Shown piece after piece: positions 59,201 to 64,000 of a stretch of 64,000 nucleotides of DNA. The position numbers were made by a program, and so were the translations under genes. Below the pieces are notes generated by a model, which ran no database searches, was not told the DNA's origin, and was given only the letters and a program-made list of their open reading frames with translations. The DNA lies in contig JADLZK010007344.1 of the NCBI GenBank assembly GCA_015847255.1, positions 62,001 to 126,000 of the forward strand, written 5' to 3'. Numbering within the stretch: the stretch's first letter is position 1; the number at the start of each line of letters is the position of its first letter. Source of the stretch: Hyparrhenia diplandra (taxonomy: Eukaryota > Streptophyta > Magnoliopsida > Poales > Poaceae).

Positions 59201-61306
59201 CATATTCTGTTGTTGGATTGGATCATATTATTCTATGCTCTCCTGTCAGTATTCTGTCGGTCAAATTTTGTTGAATGATAGCCACATCTTCTTTCTACTT
59301 TTTTTTTTTCCTAATTTTTTTATTTGAATATTCTGTGTAGGTATGTGCATAGTTACCAAAGTTACCTGTGGAATCATGCTGCCAGTATGAGAGTGGAAAA
59401 GTATGGTTAGTTTCTTCCCTTCTACTAAAAGAATTAATGAAATTATTACATGGTTTGATGTTTGTGAATTGATGTATATTATGCTTGAGGTGGTTATCTT
59501 TGACCTGATGTATTAGTCTAGCAAACAGTTTCGGTTTTTTCATTTTCTGACTAGTATTTTGACAGGCATTTCACAGGTTGTAGAAGGTGACTTAGTGTAT
59601 AACAAAGAATGCCCTTCAGATGAATCAACTTCCGTAGACATTCTGGAAACTGATGATGGCCATACAAATTCAATTGAAGTTGATCAATGTTCTGAAGCAC
59701 AGCCAGAAGAAAGCATCCAGTCTGTGAAGGTTTGGTACAGTTGTGACACTTGCTAATACCCAAAAATGTCCTTCCTCATAAAGATCCTAAATCCATCTTT
59801 TTTTTTTTTTTTTTTTTTTTCTAGATAGTTGATTCTGGAGATTTATTGAAGGGGATATACACATTTGATGATGTTGTCTTACCTCTGCCTGGGTAATACC
59901 AATTCCCTTGTATTTGTACTTCCATTATTGTTTATGCTTATCTGTATGGCATGCAGTTCACAAGCATTGTTTCCTGGGAATGAAGTCGCTGAGATATACC
60001 ATGAAATGGCTAGAAAGGTAACACTATTCTATAGTGTGTATTTTGTAGTTTATTAAATGTTCTTTCTTGTTTAGCATAATTTTGTGCAGCGTTGGAATTT
60101 TGGTGTTTCATGCTTTTCATAAAGTTAGATACCAAGATGTGGGTCTAGTACATTTCCATAGTGTAACTAGCATTGCAACTAGTAGGTTTAGCTGTGGTTC
60201 TGGGACGAGCATTTGAGTATACTGGTGATTGGTTGCTGTCACATGAAACCTTATTTGTTTGAATTTCCCTAAGTGGAACTTACTGTGCTAGCTTTTTTTT
60301 TTTTTTAAGGTCGTGCTTGCTATTTATAATGATGTTGATTTGAATTGATAGTAGGTTGATACTTTTGTCAACTCAATTGGAATCTATTTTTTAGATTCCA
60401 TGATTGCATAGTATTTTTTTTTTTTTTCTTGAGGAGTATTAGGAAATATGTTATGATTGATACAACATGTTTTGAGTGATTTCTAGACAAAACTGATGGG
60501 AATATTTGAATTTTGCTTTCATGACACAGGATGGCATTAGCTTGACGGAGAATGCTCATGGTGTCAAGTGAGTCTTTATTAGTGTGCTTGTTTTCATCTG
60601 TGACTTCATATCCTAATCACAACGCCTTTAATGCAACCTTCATTTGTTAGGGAGTTTTCTATTACAAGCATGAAAGGTGGTTACCGTCGTGTGTTCCAGC
60701 GGCCTATTGGTTTTGAGTGGTATGTTCTGTACTCAAGGATTAAATCTTTCTTGCCTCCATTGTTCTCTTGAGAACAAATGCAATGCAATGTGTGTCTGGT
60801 TTCAATGGTTTCAAGTTGTTCTTCTTTTGGTCATAACATTAAAATGTTTTTCTATGATATGACTGCAGGGAACTCATGAATTACACGGATGACAGTTCAT
60901 CTTTAGCAGAAACTGATTTGGATGTTCTGTCCAGAACCAAGCCTAAAGAAGCAAATGACCTTATTTCTAACCAGGAGTCGCAGGATAAGTTGGAAAAGGC
61001 TCCTGATACCTCTGTCTCTGTGTCAATTAATGGGAATAGCCCCCAAGAAAATAAGCTTATTGGCAGCCCAGACACACTACCAAAGAAATTGGCCCTAAAA
61101 TTAGCATTTACTTTACCAGCATCATGTTACGCTACAATGGTTATCCGGGAGCTTCTGAAGACTTCCACCTCGGTATGTCCGTACAATTTTTTTTATATTT
61201 TTTTTTTACCTGTAGTTGTTTGTTCCTTAGAAATTGGCTTCAAAATCTGTTTCATAATCTCCTTGACTTCCTGCAGGTTGCATATCAGAAAACACTCGGC
61301 TGCTAA
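56255..61306 (+). CDS. PUS7: TruD/PUS7-type tRNA pseudouridine synthase, damaged
   Basis: Isomerises U to pseudouridine in tRNA and other RNAs; TruD family. Seventeen exons: 56255-56425, 56506-56706, 56796-57030, 57260-57332, 57435-57492, 57769-57848, 57932-57994, 58436-58571, 58702-58775, 59341-59405, 59566-59729, 59825-59892, 59957-60017, 60530-60567, 60651-60719, 60869-61172 and 61277-61306. Markers in order: GFRGVLKHRHADFIVHEV, FKFLVTDTVEHSDGVQR, PRAFGFAGTKDKRAVTTQ (the Asp of GTKD is catalytic), LVLGQLSGNRFTITLRG, MYVHSYQSYLWNHAAS, LPLPGSQALFPGNEVAE and YRRVFQRPIGFEW. Damage: a lost base near 56940, an extra A at 57461-57465 exactly at the catalytic Asp, and an in-frame deletion after NYY at 58514 that removes the family's NYxGxQRFG block. 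Intron 5 appears to use a GC donor (cag/gcacgt). Probably not functional as read. Confidence 0.88.
58081..58385. repeat. 153-bp tandem duplication in PUS7 intron 7
   Basis: Two copies, beginning acttcttaga at 58081 and 58234, share ctaaaaatatatgtgcaacg-like, caagaactt.ggatcatg, gtgcttttgtggcctgaat and acatgcagcaga.cttgtac words with roughly 90 per cent identity. The first copy still ends just before the second begins. Confidence 0.85.
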
Positions 61307-62094
61307 ATTTGTTTGGAAGACATTTCTTTATATCTCTTAATTACATTGCGCTGCTTGCGTCTCCAACTCTTACCATCTTCACGGCAGTTAGATGACCTGG
61401 AGAGCTGATGAATCCATAAACGAGACGCCATGCTGCACATTAGGCATAACAAACGATGTCCTATTAATAAGTGTTTCTTGGGGGTCAGGTCGGCAGGATA
61501 ATGTATTGGGATGTTAGGAGCTCTGTACTACTACGCGAAATGCGTTGTATAACCTAAAAAAACTTCATTTGCAGTAATGGAATTATCTTAAATTAGCCTG
61601 GCATTTGATATATACTTGGAACTAATATTATATCATTTGTTGAATCTGAAGAGTGAACTATGATGAACCGAGCCAAGTGATTCTTTATGCTATTCGTGGC
61701 TGCGCCGACTTCCAACGCATGTGTCAACACTCAAGAGTAGGTTTCACAGACAAAACCGCTCCAGATGAAGGCATTTGTTCTAAATTTCTGATACGGTATT
61801 ACGCTAACAACAGTAGAATATCGAAGGATCGATGAAGGTAACTGGGGCGACAGGGCGGTGGGCAAGAGAGATGGACAATTGGGAATGTATAATCTCATTT
61901 TATTATAACCGATACCAGGCTAGAAACGGCTCTCTACAAAGACAATGCATAATGGTAATCCAGAAATGCACCTCAGTATACAGGAGGAAAAACCTAGAAT
62001 CCTGTGCATGCCCACGGCCAGCAGAACAACATGCACAATCTAAAAGATAACTCAATGTCCCCCTCCAATCTCCACCCGGAAGGAAACACAAACC
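61307..62094. other. Convergent 3' flank of PUS7 and the CPP gene
   Basis: The two genes point toward each other here, so this stretch should hold both 3' UTRs. No other gene was seen; a 60-codon open frame at 61653 has no support. Confidence 0.5.
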
Positions 62095-63355
62095 CTAGGC
62101 CAGGTGCTGAATCTTGCGCTTCAGCCACATGGTGCGCACATCGCCGCTGAGGGAGATGAAAATTTCCCGGTTGCCCGGCTGCAGGAAGACATCGGGGGCA
62201 ACTGATTTCTCCACATGTGACAGCTCCACCATGCCGTTCAGGATCTGGACGCACTTCGATATGCTGTAGCTGTCCTCGTGCTTGGATAGCTGCCAGTCAT
62301 GGTTTGAGTTCTTGTAGTTTGGAGAGTCGTCCATCGCCCGGTCATTGATGTTCCTCTTGTTGGAACAGTGTTGCCACGAGCGGGCAAGTGCCTGTGCCTG
62401 CCACTGGGATATCACCTGCGGGAACACATGTGTGTCTCTGCTTGAGGCCCTAAGATGAGGTGGGGTTTGGTGGAAAGAAGACTCCTTAGAGATAGGTGAT
62501 TGTAGTCGAGGCGAGCGCTCCACAACAAAGTCATGTTCACCCTCACTATGATCCAAATCAGCACCAGTATATAGATAGCGCTTACTATCATCAGCCATTA
62601 TGCCTTCTGCAGTAGGGAAACCATCATTAGCTAGTATATAATAATAGCAGCACTTGGCATGTACTGATAAAAGATTACGGCCTTGTTTGGATGCATGTGT
62701 ATCCACTTCAATCCATATGTGTTGGAGTGGATTGGAGTGGAACTTAGTTTAATTCCACTCCAATCCACTTCAACACAGGTGGATTGAGGCGAATACATAG
62801 CATCCAAAAAAGGCTTTACTTGTATAACTATAACAGTCTATAAAAGCAACCCATAGATACCATTTTTCCCAAAAGGATTCTGGCAGTCGTCACAACGGCA
62901 AAACAAGGAGCATCCAGTCCCATCCTGTCCATAACAATGAGTTTGGTAATCTTGTCTCAACTATTTAGCAAAGAACTTGAGAAAAAGATGAAACCTGGTA
63001 GCAATCACAGTATTTCTTTAGGCAACTTGATTTCTTGCAGTTGCAACCTCTCCTTGGTGGAGTTGAAGAAGAAGAATGGTGAGCATCTTCCTATAGGTGA
63101 CAAAACATTGAAATTATAATTAAGCTGAACAGAAATTTAAACAGTGTCACATCATTTAACTGAGTTAGGATAACAACCATAGGTTCAGCATTTGCCTCAG
63201 GTCTCCTATTAATTTTCATTGACATACGCTTCTGTCTTGAAAGTAACACCTTGCGAGTAGTCTGAACTGTTTCTGAAAAAGCTTCTTTGTTGAAACATGG
63301 TTGGCAGCCACACTTATCAGAACAATAACCACCTCCAGAAAAACATGGGCAATAG
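62095..63355 (-). CDS. CPP/TSO1-like CXC-domain protein, 3' part
   Basis: Nuclear DNA-binding protein of the Tesmin/TSO1 (CPP) family, related to the LIN54 subunit of DREAM-type cell-cycle complexes. Minus-strand exons in coding order: 63355-63178, 63090-62995, 62924-62861 and 62606-62095, all in frame. The first carries the second half of CXC motif 1 (YCPCFSGGGYCSDKCGCQPC, then FNKEAFSETVQTTRK). The next two make CXC motif 2 (RRGCNCKKSSCLKKYCDCYQ joined to DGTGCSLFCRCDDCQNPFGK). The last is a long tail ending MWLKRKIQHLA and TAG. The first half of CXC1 and the N-terminus are not seen between 63356 and the window end, so they probably lie outside. The first exon starts in mid-codon. No break was seen. 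Confidence 0.87.
62678..62816. mobile_element. Palindromic MITE in a CPP-gene intron
   Basis: The left arm cggccttgtttggatgc, with tccacttcaatccatatgtg and ttggagtggattggagtgga, pairs with the right arm tccactccaatccacttcaa, caggtggattgagg and gcatccaaaaaaggc. TTA occurs next to both ends, fitting a PIF/Harbinger-type target. Same family as 47208-47337. Confidence 0.7.
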
Positions 63356-64000
63356 CTGCAAATGCAAACGGTGATAACGTATTTATGAGATTCACAAAGC
63401 ATTCTTACACCCCATACACCCTTATTATAGTCAGGGATCTGGCAAGTGGCAAGTCATCTCAAAGACACGTCTACCTAGGAAAACTGTGAACAGGTGCAAA
63501 TAAAAATAGTAAATAATAACTAATATCACAGGAAACAAAAATTGAATGCACCTCAGATGGCAACAAAATAGGAATTTGAGATGCCGACAATGAAAATGAA
63601 CCAAAGTCCTTTCGATATTTTCATAGCTCTATATAACAGGCAGGTTACTACACGTGATCACATCTGATGCACTTCACATTCTCAGCCAGGTTCCAACCTG
63701 GCTCAGTTGAAGACAAACCCTACATCATCTCTCCTTCACCTCACGCCAAACAAGCTGCCACCGCCACTCCTCTTCTACCTCCCTCTTCTCTCATATTCCC
63801 CATCACCCCACCCCACCCCAAACCCCCATTGCCTTCTCTCCCTCTAAGCAGAGATACGACAGCAAGATAGAGGCAAGGGGCAAGCAGCAGAAGCAGATCA
63901 AGAGTGGCAGCAAGGGCGATCTTGAGTGGCGGCGGTGGGCAGAGCCTAGAGCTTCTTAATCTGCTCCCCCTCCCCTCACGATTCAAGGCGGTGGCTGCTA
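63356..64000. other. Right edge of the window
   Basis: Should be intron and upstream sequence of the CPP gene. A CT-rich stretch at 63740-63850 and a purine-rich stretch after it could be a 5' leader on either strand, but no coding start or family motif is recognisable. Confidence 0.35.

Noticed and set aside
1..64000. CRISPR arrays, operons or prokaryotic regulatory sites
   Set aside because: The content is nuclear plant DNA with spliced genes. The only regular array (18960-19375) is a coding minisatellite without spacers.

Overview
The window is plant nuclear DNA, almost certainly from a grass. Evidence: GT-AG introns with T-rich acceptors, GC-rich 5' exons typical of Poaceae, Stowaway/CACTA/MULE/SINE/LINE insertions of grass type, and plant-only genes (PsbW, DUF4220-DUF594, CPP/TSO1-like, FBA-type F-box). 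A panicoid grass (sorghum/sugarcane/maize relatives) is my guess; I could not search a database.

Layout, left to right: (1) thioredoxin h gene (998-3565, +) with a stop codon in exon 1; (2) DUF4220/DUF594 membrane-protein gene (4513-6719, +), broken by about eight frame changes; (3) transposon-rich gap with a LINE scrap, a solo MULE terminus and a MITE; (4) large MATH/TRAF-domain gene of the plant TRAF1a/1b (MUSE13/14) type (10450-20626, +), about 13 coding exons, many 1-bp frame changes, and a 13-residue repeat array; (5) gap with SINE, LINE and MITE pieces; (6) plant P-loop gene with a zeta-toxin-like kinase domain (25083-31247, +), carrying a 2.0-kb LINE in an intron; (7) gap with a papain-like protease remnant; (8) intact 40S ribosomal protein S15 gene (35310-37107, +); (9) nested transposons, a MULE with 9-bp target duplication inside another inverted-repeat element; (10) intact F-box gene (40800-41915, +); (11) LINE fragment; (12) intact photosystem II PsbW gene (44468-45002, +); (13) CACTA-like element, MITEs and a complete SINE; (14) mitochondrial complex I 24-kDa subunit gene (48494-55503, +), with a 3.4-kb RTE-type LINE in intron 7; (15) TruD/PUS7-type tRNA pseudouridine synthase gene (56255-61306, +), 17 exons; (16) 3' part of a CPP/TSO1-like CXC gene (62095-63355, -), running off the right side.

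The genes are ordinary, unlinked nuclear housekeeping and regulatory genes (redox, translation, photosynthesis, respiration, RNA modification, immunity-type adaptor). They do not form an operon or one system. Three features stand out. First, many single-base length changes, mostly in homopolymers, break otherwise well-spliced genes, which looks more like uncorrected sequencing indels than decay. Second, the PUS7 gene has a clean in-frame loss of a core TruD motif that such errors cannot explain. Third, several transposon insertions can be delimited exactly by their target-site duplications. I found no evidence of a new biological system.
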